Shown here: positions 25,695 through 34,310 of the stretch, one piece after another
How positions within the stretch are numbered: the first letter of the stretch is position 1
How the letters are laid out: every line of letters begins with the position of its first letter
Assembly: GCA_964492775.1 (NCBI GenBank)
Contig: CAZBLH010000009.1
Span: 1-59,218 of the forward strand
Direction of reading: 5' to 3'
DNA length: 59,218 nt
Source: WRDS01 sp964492775
Lineage (GTDB): Bacteria > Actinomycetota > Coriobacteriia > Anaerosomatales > PHET01
Translations under genes and position numbers: made by a program
Notes under the pieces: generated by a model
The model's database searches: none
Told to the model about the DNA's origin: nothing
Seen by the model: the letters and a program-made list of their open reading frames with translations, nothing else

Positions 25695-26399
25695 GTGGGC
25701 AAGCGCGTGCGCGTCGCGCCCATGAACTCAGCGAATAGCGTCACCATCGCGCGGATGGTTCTCATCCCAGTCTTCCTGGTCGTGATGCTCGCCGACTGGC
25801 CGACGTGGGTGAATGCCCCGTCGGTCGTGATTGCGCTCAAGCCGTGGATAGCCGCGGGCGTGTTTGCGCTACTGGCGGCCACCGACGGCGTGGATGGCTA
25901 TCTTGCGCGCACACGTAATGAGGTCACGACCTTCGGCAAGTTCCTTGACCCGCTTGCCGACAAGATGCTGGTGACAGCCGCATTGCTTGCGCTCATCGAG
26001 CTTGCGGTCCTCCCGGCGTGGATCGGCTTCATCATCATCGCGCGGGAGTTCATCGTGAGCGGTCTGCGCATGGTGGCCTCCGCGGAAGGCCAGGTCATCG
26101 CCGCATCGTGGTACGGCAAGGCGAAGACGGTCGTCCAGATCGTCGCAATCATCCTGTTCCTCGTTAAGGACTCAACGCTACTGCTGGGGTTCGGTCAGGA
26201 CTTCAACCTGTTCGTGCAGGTGCTGTCCTGGTCTGTGATGTCAGCGGCGGTCGTGCTCACTCTGGTGTCCATGGTCGACTACTTCCGCCATGCCGCCGAC
26301 GTCCTCGTGGGACCTTGGACCGACGGCGCGCCCGTCGCCCCCGCCGTGCAAGCCGTTGACGCCATGGCCAAGGACGCCGAGGACGAGACGATCGGCTAG
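25695..26399 (+). CDS. pgsA: CDP-diacylglycerol-glycerol-3-phosphate 3-phosphatidyltransferase
   Basis: 234 residues, with about five transmembrane helices. The CDP-alcohol phosphotransferase motif is visible as TDGVDGYLARTRNEVTTFG and FLDPLADKM, with all required aspartates. The N-terminus SANSVTIARMVLIP and the overall length fit PgsA, which makes phosphatidylglycerolphosphate, the first step to phosphatidylglycerol and cardiolipin. The final 30 residues are an acidic tail. GTG start, directly after the rimO stop codon. cinA follows after four bases. Confidence 0.93.
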   Translation: MGKRVRVAPMNSANSVTIARMVLIPVFLVVMLADWPTWVNAPSVVIALKPWIAAGVFALLAATDGVDGYLARTRNEVTTFGKFLDPLADKMLVTAALLALIELAVLPAWIGFIIIAREFIVSGLRMVASAEGQVIAASWYGKAKTVVQIVAIILFLVKDSTLLLGFGQDFNLFVQVLSWSVMSAAVVLTLVSMVDYFRHAADVLVGPWTDGAPVAPAVQAVDAMAKDAEDETIG

Positions 26400-26403
26400 C
26401 ACC

Positions 26404-27630
26404 ATGAGATCAGCGGCAATACTCACCGTCGGCACTGAGCTCACCGAGGGCATTCGCGTCGACACCAACACCTCCGAGATCGCTCGCGAGTTCGTGCGCC
26501 GCGGATTCTTCGTGGCGGAAGCGATCAGCGTGGGTGACGATGTCGCGACTGCCGCTGAGACTATCCGGCGACTCTGCGGCGCTTACGACCTGGTAGCCGT
26601 CACCGGGGGGCTCGGACCGACCCACGACGATATCACCCGTGAGGCGACGGCTCAGGCGCTCGGCCGACGTCTCGTGCGCGACAAGGACGTTACCGCGAAG
26701 CTTGTCGGAGCTTCTCGGCGAATGCGGGACGCGGAGGCTGCCGAGCGGATCTTCACGCAGGCGCTCGTCATCGAAGGCGCTGAGGTGCTTCCCGCCGTAA
26801 ACGGGACCGCGCCGGGACAGGTGATCTCCACCGAGGGCAGCGTGCTCGTGCTGCTACCCGGCCCGCCCTTCGAGATGCGGCCGCTCCTCTCGGCGGTCTC
26901 AGAGCGCTATCCCGCGGTGCGTGCGCTCCAACGCGACCTCGGCGTAGCAGGAATGGCCGAGTCCGACGCCCAGCTGACGGCGAGCCGAGTGCTCGCGGGC
27001 CACGAGGGTGTCGCGCTCACGGTCCTGGCCGCTCCGGGCGACGTGCGGATCCTGCTGCTCGACGACGGGGCGGGGGAGGCGGGACTTGACCGAGCCGCCA
27101 CTGATGTCGCCGCAGCGCTCGGCGAGAGCTGCTACACCATGCACGGCGAGCTGCTTGCCGAGGTGGTCGTGCGCGAAGCCACCGCACGCGGAGTCACGCT
27201 TGCCTGTGCCGAGTCGTGCACGGGCGGGATGGTGGCGGCGGCCATCACAGACGTCCAGGGCGCCTCGGCGGTGTTCCTTGGCGGCGTGGTGAGCTACTCC
27301 GACGACGTGAAACGCTACGTGCTCGGAGTCGACGCGGCCACGCTGGCACAGCACGGTGCGGTGAGCGAGGAGGTCGCGCTTGCGATGGCGGCCGGGGTGC
27401 GGGCGCGCCTTACTGCAGATATCGCGGTCGCCATCACCGGCATCGCCGGTCCGGACGGCGGATCCGCCGAGAAACCCGTGGGCCTCGTGTGGTTCGCTGT
27501 CGATTCGAGCAGCGGTCGGTTCGCGCTGCGGCGCGAGTTCTCGCCGACGTCGCGCGATCTGGTTCGGCAACGCGCCACGACCTTCGCCCTCGACCTGCTC
27601 CGGCGCGAGGTGCACAAGGCCGACCGATGA
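26404..27630 (+). CDS. cinA: CinA: competence/damage-inducible protein, NMN deamidase
   Basis: 408 residues. The N-terminal MoCF-like domain (about 1-165) includes ILTVGTELTEGIRVDTNT and VTGGLGPTHDDITREA; a KH-like connector follows; the C-terminal CinA domain has TLACAESCTGGMVAAAITDVQG, with the expected serine and threonine, and ITGIAGPDGGSAEKPVG. The C-terminal part deamidates nicotinamide mononucleotide and the N-terminal part hydrolyses ADP-ribose in related proteins. The gene precedes thpR and recA, a classic cinA-recA arrangement. Confidence 0.95.
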   Translation: MRSAAILTVGTELTEGIRVDTNTSEIAREFVRRGFFVAEAISVGDDVATAAETIRRLCGAYDLVAVTGGLGPTHDDITREATAQALGRRLVRDKDVTAKLVGASRRMRDAEAAERIFTQALVIEGAEVLPAVNGTAPGQVISTEGSVLVLLPGPPFEMRPLLSAVSERYPAVRALQRDLGVAGMAESDAQLTASRVLAGHEGVALTVLAAPGDVRILLLDDGAGEAGLDRAATDVAAALGESCYTMHGELLAEVVVREATARGVTLACAESCTGGMVAAAITDVQGASAVFLGGVVSYSDDVKRYVLGVDAATLAQHGAVSEEVALAMAAGVRARLTADIAVAITGIAGPDGGSAEKPVGLVWFAVDSSSGRFALRREFSPTSRDLVRQRATTFALDLLRREVHKADR

Positions 27631-28214
27631 ACGCGTTTCGCTGCTTCGCCGCGGTGCCGCTTGAACAGGCGGAAATCTCGGCTCTGGTGCGAGCTGGTGC
27701 GGCCATGATCAACGCGGACGCTGGCTGGCGCGCCGAGAAGTGGGTCGCCGAGCAGAACCTGCACCTCACCTTGAAGTTCTTCGGCAACTTGGCCGAGGGC
27801 GATGTCGAACAGCTGCTGGCGCGCCTCGGCGAAGTCGTGCCGACCTTCTCGGCATTCGACCTGCCGAGCGCGGGGATTCGAGCGGTGCCGCGCCGCTCGA
27901 AAGCCGGCATGCTATGGGCTTCCTTCGACGATCGGGAGGGAGAGTGTGCCGGGCTCGCCTTGGCGATTGACCGCGAAGCCGAGGCGCTCGGGGTGCCGGC
28001 CGAGACCCGTTCGTTTCGGCCGCACATCACCCTATGCCGAGCGCGCCGTCCGAGGCCTGTCGCCAAGCACGCGCTGGACTCGGCGTCCTCGGTCTTGCGA
28101 GACTCACTCGGCTCAATGTCAGTACCTCGCGTTAGCGTGTTCTCGAGCCGGCTCCTGCCGAGCGGTCCGGTCCACCGGACCTTGGCGACATGGAGCTTGG
28201 CTGAACACGAGTAA
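27627..28214 (+). CDS. thpR: RNA 2',3'-cyclic phosphodiesterase
   Basis: 195 residues of the 2H phosphoesterase (LigT) fold. The two catalytic HxT motifs are HLTLKFFGN near residue 51 and HITLCRARR near 133. It opens RCFAAVPLEQAEI. The family opens 2',3'-cyclic phosphates on RNA ends and was first named 2'-5' RNA ligase. The ATG overlaps the cinA stop as ATGA, so coupled translation is likely. recA has its own SOS promoter downstream. Confidence 0.92.
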   Translation: MNAFRCFAAVPLEQAEISALVRAGAAMINADAGWRAEKWVAEQNLHLTLKFFGNLAEGDVEQLLARLGEVVPTFSAFDLPSAGIRAVPRRSKAGMLWASFDDREGECAGLALAIDREAEALGVPAETRSFRPHITLCRARRPRPVAKHALDSASSVLRDSLGSMSVPRVSVFSSRLLPSGPVHRTLATWSLAEHE

Positions 28215-28242
28215 GAAGGTACTGCGGCCCAGGGCCAGGGGA

Positions 28243-28271
28243 TTGACACCGAACATACGTTCGTGTAGGTT
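28243..28271 (+). promoter_or_regulatory. recA promoter with LexA (SOS) box
   Basis: A TTGACA -35 (28243-28248), a 17-base spacer and a weak TAGGTT -10 (28266-28271). Inside the spacer lies CGAACATACGTTCG (28250-28263), an exact match to the Gram-positive LexA consensus CGAAC-N4-GTTCG. LexA bound there would block RNA polymerase, so recA is SOS-induced. The lexA gene in this window carries the same box. Confidence 0.92.
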
Positions 28272-28321
28272 CGAACAGACCCCATCAGGTCCCGCCTTGA
28301 CGAGACAGGAGCACACAGCGC

Positions 28322-29374
28322 ATGGACCGCGAGAAGGGCAAGATGCTCGACATCACCAAAGAGCAGATCGAGAAGAAGTTCGGCAAGGGTTCTCTAATGA
28401 AGCTCGGAGAGCACGCAGCCGACATCCAGGTCGCCGCGATACCCACCGGGTCGCTGGCACTTGATGCGGCCCTAGGTATTGGCGGCGTCCCACGCGGGCG
28501 AGTCGTCGAGATCTACGGGCCCGAGTCGAGCGGTAAGACGACGCTCGCACTACAGATCATCGCTGAAGCACAGGCGATGGGCGGCGTGGCTGCCTTCATC
28601 GACGCCGAGCATGCGCTCGACCCGAGCTACGCATCGCGCCTCGGCGTCGACATCAACGAGATCCTCATCAGCCAGCCTGACACCGGCGAACAGGGACTTG
28701 AGATTGCCGACATGCTCGTCAGAAGCGGAGCCATCGACGTTATAGTCGTCGACTCGGTAGCCGCGCTCGTACCCCGTGCCGAGATCGAAGGCGAGATGGG
28801 CGATGCCGTCGTCGGCCTCCAGGCTCGCCTCATGAGCCAGGCGCTCCGCAAGCTGGCCGGCTCGCTAAACCGTTCGAACACGACGTGCATCTTCATCAAC
28901 CAGCTGCGCGAGAAGATCGGCGTCATGTTCGGCAGCCCCGAGACGACGACCGGTGGACGGGCGCTCAAGTTCTTCTCGACCGTGCGCATCGATGTTCGCA
29001 GAATCGACTCGATCAAGCAGGGCACCGAGATCGTGGGTAGTCGAGTCCGCGCCAAGGTCGTCAAGAACAAGGTGGCGCCGCCGTTCAGACAGGCAGAGTT
29101 CGACCTCATGTACGGCACGGGCATCAGCAAGGAAGGGTCGATTCTCGACCTCGGTGTCGAAGAGGGCATCGTCGCCAAATCCGGTTCTTGGTACACCTAC
29201 GGCGAGAACCGCCTCGGCCAGGGCCGAGAGGCCGCCAAGGAGTTCCTGCGCGACAACCCTGATCTGCGCAATGAGATCGAGTCTTCCATCCGCGCATCGC
29301 TGAACCTGCCGACCTCGGCCGCACCGGTAGCCGAGTCGCCTGACCGGGAAGCACCCGTCAAGGCAGGAGCGTAG
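28322..29374 (+). CDS. recA: RecA recombinase
   Basis: 350 residues, full length. Walker A GPESSGKTT is at 66-74; VIVVDSVAALVPRAEIEGEMGD includes Walker B; FINQLREKIGVMFGSPETTTGGRALKFF covers loop L2 and the DNA-binding region. The N-terminal QIEKKFGKGSLMKLGE and the C-terminal domain are complete. It pairs homologous DNA and triggers LexA self-cleavage. The promoter holds a perfect LexA box, and recX starts 11 bases downstream. Mutational inactivation signs are absent. Confidence 0.98.
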   Translation: MDREKGKMLDITKEQIEKKFGKGSLMKLGEHAADIQVAAIPTGSLALDAALGIGGVPRGRVVEIYGPESSGKTTLALQIIAEAQAMGGVAAFIDAEHALDPSYASRLGVDINEILISQPDTGEQGLEIADMLVRSGAIDVIVVDSVAALVPRAEIEGEMGDAVVGLQARLMSQALRKLAGSLNRSNTTCIFINQLREKIGVMFGSPETTTGGRALKFFSTVRIDVRRIDSIKQGTEIVGSRVRAKVVKNKVAPPFRQAEFDLMYGTGISKEGSILDLGVEEGIVAKSGSWYTYGENRLGQGREAAKEFLRDNPDLRNEIESSIRASLNLPTSAAPVAESPDREAPVKAGA

Positions 29375-29385
29375 GTACACACAGC

Positions 29386-30021
29386 GTGAACGTCACCATC
29401 GTACGCATCGAGAGCGCCGGGCCGAGACTCAAGGCCCGGCGTCTCATCTTCTCAGACCTCGCTGTCGAGCCAATTCTGACCGCAGGCTCTGTCGTGCGGG
29501 CGCTCGACCTGAGCGAAGGCGACGAGGTGGACACAGAGGATCTCGCCGCTTCGCTTGCTGAGACGGCACACGAGTGCGCTCGAACGCGGGCTCTCCACCT
29601 TCTGGGCTACCGGGAACGCTCATACAGGGAGCTTGTGAGTCGCCTCATCGATGACGGGTACGGCGCTGCCTTGGCCGATGCGGTCGCGCGGCGTATGCAG
29701 GAACTCGGCTACGTTGATGACGAGCGATTTGCTCGCCTATGGGTCGCAAATCGCGTCGCAGCCGGTATCGGGCCGGTGCGCGTGCGCAGGGAGCTCCGCG
29801 GAAAAGGCGTACCCGACGAGATCGCCGATGCCGCACTGGGCGAGGCGCTCTGCGACAGCGACTCGGTGGATGCGGCACGCAGGGTGCTGGGTAGTGCTCC
29901 GCTTGCCACTCGCTCCGACCGCGATCGGGCCTTCCGCAAGCTTGTCAGACGCGGGTTCAGCCTCTCCTGCGCACGTCAAGCCGTCGCCGCAGAGCAACAG
30001 GACGACGCCCCCTGCGAGTAG
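29386..30021 (+). CDS. recX: RecX regulatory protein
   Basis: 211 residues. Three RecX repeats are visible: HLLGYRERSYRELVSRLIDDGY, LGYVDDERFARLWVANRVAAG-like, and IGPVRVRRELRGKGVPDEIA, then a basic C-terminal helix. An extra N-terminal segment (about 60 residues) precedes the conserved part. RecX inhibits RecA filament growth. GTG start 11 bases after recA in the same operon, the usual arrangement. Roughly 294 bases without a gene follow. Confidence 0.92.
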   Translation: MNVTIVRIESAGPRLKARRLIFSDLAVEPILTAGSVVRALDLSEGDEVDTEDLAASLAETAHECARTRALHLLGYRERSYRELVSRLIDDGYGAALADAVARRMQELGYVDDERFARLWVANRVAAGIGPVRVRRELRGKGVPDEIADAALGEALCDSDSVDAARRVLGSAPLATRSDRDRAFRKLVRRGFSLSCARQAVAAEQQDDAPCE

Positions 30022-30315
30022 CCGCCATCATTGACGGAAACCCCTGCTCACAACTATCATTCCAAGCGGCATCGTAATTCTCTCCCGCAAGCGACGCACC
30101 AGCGTTGACCTGCGGTTGTCTGCGGTAACGACGGAACTGTGCGGCAGCGGCCCCCGCGGCCGGTGTTCGCGTATCTCCATTCAGCTGCAGATATACACCC
30201 ATTTCGATGCCACGTGTGCCTTCGGGCCTTGCGCGCATTGATGGCTCCAGGCCTGCTCGCACGCAGCACCGTGCACTTGACTCGATCATGCCAACTGAAA
30301 CTGAAAGGAGGGCAC
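30022..30315. other. Gene-free stretch before rny
   Basis: About 294 bases between recX and the rny start. I find no RNA gene, strong hairpin or repeat. The promoter of rny must lie here, but I cannot place hexamers with confidence. The AAAGGAGG ribosome binding site of rny closes the stretch. Confidence 0.4.
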
Positions 30316-31857
30316 GTGGAAAGCCTGTTGATTGTGCTTGTTGCAGCAGTCGCTTTGGTGATCGGCGTTGCCCTCGGCTATGTGCTTAACCGTTTTCTTC
30401 TCAAGGACCGCACCGCCCGGGCTGCTGAAGAAGCCAGCCGGTTGGTTCGCGACGCGGAGAAGCACGCCGAGACGCTGAAGAAAGAAGCGCTCATCGAGGC
30501 GAAAGATCAGATCTTCCGCATGAAGCAGGAAGCCGAGGTCGAAGCCAAGGAGCGGCGCAAGGAGATCCAAGCGCTCGAGAACCGCCTTGCCCAGAGGGAA
30601 GAGTCGGTAGACCGCCGTGTCGAGTCCCTCGACAAGCGCGAGCACCAGCTGTCCTCGCAGCAGGGCCAGGTCGCCAAGCGCGAGAAGGAGCTCGATGAAC
30701 TCGTCGAGCAGGAGCGCCGTCGTCTTGAAGACGTCGCCGGTATGACCGCCGACGAGGCCAAGAACGAGCTCATGTCGCGCATCCAAGACGACGTCAAGCG
30801 CGACGCAGCCACCTACATCCGGGAGACTGAGTCCCGGGCTCGCGAGGAGGCCGACCGCAAAGCGCGCAACATCGTGAGCATCGCGATTCAGCGCGTTGCA
30901 GCCGACCACACGGCTGAGTCCACGGTCTCGGTCGTGCACATTCCGAGCGATGACATGAAGGGCCGCATCATCGGCCGAGAGGGCCGAAACATCCGCGCGT
31001 TCGAGCAGATGACCGGCATCAACCTGATCATCGACGACACGCCTGAGGCGGTCATCCTCTCAAGCTTCGACCCGGTCCGCCGAGAGATCGGCCGCATCAC
31101 GCTTGAGACCCTCATCGCCGACGGGCGCATCCACCCGGCGCGCATCGAGGAGATGTTCAACAAGGCTGAGGCACTCGTCACGCAGCAGGTGCACGAAGCC
31201 GGAGAGCAGGCCGCCTTCGACGCCGGCGTCCACAATCTGCACCCCGAGATCATCCGGACGCTCGGCAGGCTCAGGTTCCGCACCTCCTACGGGCAGAACG
31301 TCCTCAAGCATTCGCTCGAGGTTTCGTGGCTCGCAGGCGTCATGGCAGCCGAGCTCGGAATCGACCCGGCCATCGCCAAGCGCGCAGGTCTGCTGCATGA
31401 CCTTGGGAAGGCCGTCGACCACGAGGTCGAAGGACCGCACGCGGTCATCGGCGCCGACATCGCACGTCGCATGAACGAACCCAAAGCCGTCGTCCACGCG
31501 GTCGAGGCTCACCATGCCGACGTCGAGCCTGCTACCATCGAGGCCGTGCTCGTCCAGGCCGCCGACGCTATTTCGGCAGGACGCCCGGGTGCTCGCCGAG
31601 AGACCCTCGAGAGCTACATCAAGCGGCTCGAGAAGCTCGAGGCCGTCGCCAACTCGCATAAGGGCGTCGAGAAGACCTACGCCATGCAGGCGGGCCGCGA
31701 GATCCGCGTCATGGTCAAGCCCGAGCAGATCAGCGATACCGACTCGGTCGTGCTGGCGCGTGACATCGCCAAGCAGATCGAGGAAGAGCTCGAGTATCCC
31801 GGACAGATCAAGGTCATGGTCATCCGCGAGAGCCGAGCCGTCGACTACGCAAAGTAG
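30316..31857 (+). CDS. rny: Ribonuclease Y
   Basis: 513 residues, the usual length. An N-terminal transmembrane helix (about 2-24), a long charged coiled coil (to about 190, for example QREESVDRRVESLDKRE), a KH domain with GRIIGREGRNIRAFEQMTG, and an HD domain with HDLGKAVDHE. It is a membrane-tethered endoribonuclease that starts mRNA decay. I chose the GTG at 30316 because AAAGGAGG sits four bases before it. A strong hairpin follows the gene. Regulation is not evident. Confidence 0.97.
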   Translation: MESLLIVLVAAVALVIGVALGYVLNRFLLKDRTARAAEEASRLVRDAEKHAETLKKEALIEAKDQIFRMKQEAEVEAKERRKEIQALENRLAQREESVDRRVESLDKREHQLSSQQGQVAKREKELDELVEQERRRLEDVAGMTADEAKNELMSRIQDDVKRDAATYIRETESRAREEADRKARNIVSIAIQRVAADHTAESTVSVVHIPSDDMKGRIIGREGRNIRAFEQMTGINLIIDDTPEAVILSSFDPVRREIGRITLETLIADGRIHPARIEEMFNKAEALVTQQVHEAGEQAAFDAGVHNLHPEIIRTLGRLRFRTSYGQNVLKHSLEVSWLAGVMAAELGIDPAIAKRAGLLHDLGKAVDHEVEGPHAVIGADIARRMNEPKAVVHAVEAHHADVEPATIEAVLVQAADAISAGRPGARRETLESYIKRLEKLEAVANSHKGVEKTYAMQAGREIRVMVKPEQISDTDSVVLARDIAKQIEEELEYPGQIKVMVIRESRAVDYAK

Positions 31858-31873
31858 AAGTATCGGGTCGAGA

Positions 31874-31912
31874 GCCATGAGCGGGTCCGCGCACCAAGCG
31901 CCCGCTCATGGC
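31874..31912 (+). terminator. Terminator-like hairpin after rny
   Basis: A perfect 12-base stem, GCCATGAGCGGG and its complement, with a 15-base loop, 17 bases after the rny stop. It is followed by CTCACCTTTG, so the U-run is poor. It probably ends the rny transcript and separates it from the GHKL gene. Confidence 0.6.
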
Positions 31913-31955
31913 CTCACCTTTGTGCGGGTAGCTTGCGAAGGGGACCAGAGGGGCA

Positions 31956-33032
31956 ATGTCGGCAGAAGACCTCATGAGCTTCGTCACCGCCGTCTCGGGT
32001 GACACCTTCGTGCGCGTCGAGGAGAACTTCGGCGACGGGTTCGTCCGCCTCAAAGTCTCCGAGGCTGAGCGCAGGCAAGCCAAACATGACATCCGGAGCG
32101 TCGAGGACATCGTCATCGAGCTACTGCGCAACGCGCGTGATGCCCACGCCCAGCGGATCTTCCTTGCCACCACGCGGGGAGGGGACACCCGCACCCTCAC
32201 CATCATCGACGACGGGGTAGGCGTGCCTGCGTCGATGCAAGAGCGCATATTCGAGCCACGCGTGACCTCGAAGCTAGAGACCATGGTCATGGACAACTGG
32301 GGCGTGCATGGGCGCGGAATGGCGCTCTTCTCGGTCAAGTCCAACACCACCGGCGCACGCGTTACCCTTTCTGCGCCTCACAAGGGGACGGCTCTCACGA
32401 TAACGGCAGATGCGAACACCCTTCCTGAGCGCACGGATCAGTCGACCTGGCCTGTTTTGGAGCGCAACGACGAGGGCGGAGTGCGCGTCGCACGGGGGCC
32501 GCACAACATCGTTCGGCGCTCGGTGGAGTTCGCGCTCGAACACCCGGGAATCGACGTCTTCCTCGGCAGTCCCGCCGAGGTCTTGGCGACGCTCGTCATG
32601 CTCGCGCGTTTCGAGCTCGACGAGTCCGACCTGCTCTTCATCGAGGACCTCGATCGGCTCGCCGTGTGGCAGCGGCCCGGCGCATGCGCTGACGCCGCCG
32701 AGCTCACCGCGATTGGCGAGCACCTCGGCCTACCGGTCTCGGAGCGCACCGCGCACCGCATCCTCGCAGGTGAGATCGTGCCTTTGCGCACCGTCATGGC
32801 GGTGGCAACGGGTGCCGCGGACAAGAACGCCGAGGAGCGTTCGCCCGACATCTACCGGGACCGCCGTGGGCTCAAGATCCACTCGGGCGACATCGCGGGT
32901 TTCAGAGTCGATCTCGAGCGGGCCTTCGATTCGCTCGCCGAGAAGTACTACCTCCACCTCAAGTCTGAGCCCAAGATCACCATCGGACACGATGAGGTGA
33001 GGGTGAGGTTCGAGATCGACAAGGAAGACTGA
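31956..33032 (+). CDS. Stand-alone GHKL ATPase with unknown C-terminal domain
   Basis: 358 residues. A GHKL-type ATP-binding domain is clear: IVIELLRNARDAHA (N-box, Asn59), DDGVGVP (G1, about 85-91) and GVHGRGMAL (G2, about 116-124). There is no H-box, dimerisation helix or phosphoacceptor, so it is not an ordinary histidine kinase. Residues about 175-358 are unfamiliar, with a leucine-rich LVMLARFELDESDLLFIED stretch. It looks closer to the HSP90/MutL-type grouping. The ATG has a moderate ribosome binding site. It sits between rny and spoVS, neither of which explains it. Function unknown. Confidence 0.75.
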   Translation: MSAEDLMSFVTAVSGDTFVRVEENFGDGFVRLKVSEAERRQAKHDIRSVEDIVIELLRNARDAHAQRIFLATTRGGDTRTLTIIDDGVGVPASMQERIFEPRVTSKLETMVMDNWGVHGRGMALFSVKSNTTGARVTLSAPHKGTALTITADANTLPERTDQSTWPVLERNDEGGVRVARGPHNIVRRSVEFALEHPGIDVFLGSPAEVLATLVMLARFELDESDLLFIEDLDRLAVWQRPGACADAAELTAIGEHLGLPVSERTAHRILAGEIVPLRTVMAVATGAADKNAEERSPDIYRDRRGLKIHSGDIAGFRVDLERAFDSLAEKYYLHLKSEPKITIGHDEVRVRFEIDKED

Positions 33033-33054
33033 CTCGATCCTCAGGCCTACACGC

Positions 33055-33115
33055 TATACTCGCAGTTGCCGATAACCTAAGGGTAGTTGGTAGCACAGAC
33101 GTAGCACAGACGTAG
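33055..33115 (+). promoter_or_regulatory. spoVS promoter region with 11-bp tandem repeat
   Basis: A TATACT -10 (33055-33060) lies about 105 bases before the spoVS GTG, with no good -35. Further on, GTAGCACAGAC occurs twice in tandem (33090-33100 and 33101-33111), followed by GTAG, in the putative leader. The repeat is seen directly; its purpose is unknown. Confidence 0.4.
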
Positions 33116-33163
33116 TAGCCGCCCAAATTGCGGCACGAAGCACAAATCTCAACAGGAGCCATT

Positions 33164-33436
33164 GTGGAAGTCCTCAAGGTCTCGAGCAAGTCGAACCCCA
33201 ACTCAGTTGCGGGCGCGCTTGCTGGCATAGTGCGCGAGCAAGGCGCGGTCGAGATCCAGACCGTCGGCGCCGGAGCTCTCAACCAGGCGATCAAGGCCAT
33301 CGCAATCGCGCGTGGCTTCATCGCCCCCTCAGGTCTCGAGCTGACCTGCATCCCGGCCTTCGCCGACATCGTGATCAGCGGCGAGGAGCGCACAGCCATT
33401 CGGCTTCTCGTCGAACCCAGGGACATGCACCGGTAG
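33164..33436 (+). CDS. spoVS: SpoVS-family protein
   Basis: 90 residues, full-length SpoVS (Alba-like fold): VLKVSSKSNPNSVAGALAGIVRE, then VEIQTVGAGALNQAIKAIAIARGFIAPSG and ADIVISGEERTAIRLLVEP. In Bacillus the protein acts in late sporulation, but it is widespread in other bacteria and may bind nucleic acids. The GTG at 33164 follows GGAG by five bases. The PHP gene starts seven bases after its stop. No sporulation genes are nearby, so a general regulatory role is likelier than a spore one. Confidence 0.95.
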   Translation: MEVLKVSSKSNPNSVAGALAGIVREQGAVEIQTVGAGALNQAIKAIAIARGFIAPSGLELTCIPAFADIVISGEERTAIRLLVEPRDMHR

Positions 33437-33443
33437 GTTGCTG

Positions 33444-34283
33444 ATGCGAGGCGACCTGCACGTCCACTCCACAGCCTCGGACGGGCTGTTGTCGCCTTCG
33501 GCACTTGTCGACCGCGCCATAGAGCGCGGTCTTGATGTCCTGGCGATCGCTGATCATGACTCCATCGAGGGCGTCGATGAGGCTATAGAGGCGTCACGGC
33601 ACACGTCGCTCATTCTGATCCCCGCGGTCGAGCTCTCCACCGTCTACGACGGGCGCGACATCCACATCCTCGGGCTATTCATCGACCATCGCAACGATGT
33701 TCTACGCGAGTACCTGCACAGCGTGCGTACGCGCCGGCTGGAGCGCGCCGAGCGGATCATCGAGGCGCTTACCGCTGCGGGATACCGTATCGGCATCGAT
33801 GAGGTGGCCGCGTTCGGTGACGAGGGCTCGGTAGGCAGGAGCCACATCGCACGCGCGCTGGTCGCGTCCGGGCAGGTCGAGGACTTCGCGACTGCCTTCG
33901 GCGAGCTTATCGGCCGCGGACAGCCGTTCTTTGTCGCACGCGAGGTGCCAGACCCTGAGACGGTCATCGGCGTCATACGTGGCGCAGGAGGCCTCGCTAC
34001 ACTCGCGCACCCGGGAATCGGAGAGCAGGAGCCGGTGCTCCCCAGACTGGTCAGGGCCGGTCTTGGGGCCGTCGAGGCCTACCACTCGGAACACTCGGCC
34101 GAACAGCGCTGCCGGTACGCGCGCTTGGCGGCTGAACACGGGCTACTCGTGACCGGGGGCAGCGACTTCCACGGAGACTCGATGCCGAACCCCGACATCG
34201 GGTCGGTGGACCTGCCGCCTGCTCATCTCGAAGCGGTTCTCGCATGGGGCACAGAGCATCGCCCGGGGTTCGCGTCCGGCTAG
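33444..34283 (+). CDS. PHP-domain phosphoesterase
   Basis: 279 residues of the RNase AM (TrpH/YciV)-like PHP family. Metal ligands appear as DLHVHSTASDG (HxH), AIADHDS, VELST, and, later, AHPG and GSDFHGD. These are trinuclear-metal phosphatases; relatives hydrolyse nucleoside 3',5'-bisphosphates or 5'-end RNA nucleotides. The ATG at 33444 sits six bases after GGTAGG; a TTG at 33438 is an alternative. It follows spoVS closely and precedes miaB by 27 bases, so RNA end-trimming would fit the neighbourhood, though this is inference. Confidence 0.88.
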   Translation: MRGDLHVHSTASDGLLSPSALVDRAIERGLDVLAIADHDSIEGVDEAIEASRHTSLILIPAVELSTVYDGRDIHILGLFIDHRNDVLREYLHSVRTRRLERAERIIEALTAAGYRIGIDEVAAFGDEGSVGRSHIARALVASGQVEDFATAFGELIGRGQPFFVAREVPDPETVIGVIRGAGGLATLAHPGIGEQEPVLPRLVRAGLGAVEAYHSEHSAEQRCRYARLAAEHGLLVTGGSDFHGDSMPNPDIGSVDLPPAHLEAVLAWGTEHRPGFASG

Positions 34284-34310
34284 GCACGTCGCGTGCTACA
34301 CTTTGCCGCT

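Noticed and set aside
33090..33111. Tandem repeat as a CRISPR remnant
   Set aside because: Only two 11-base units without spacers and no cas gene nearby.
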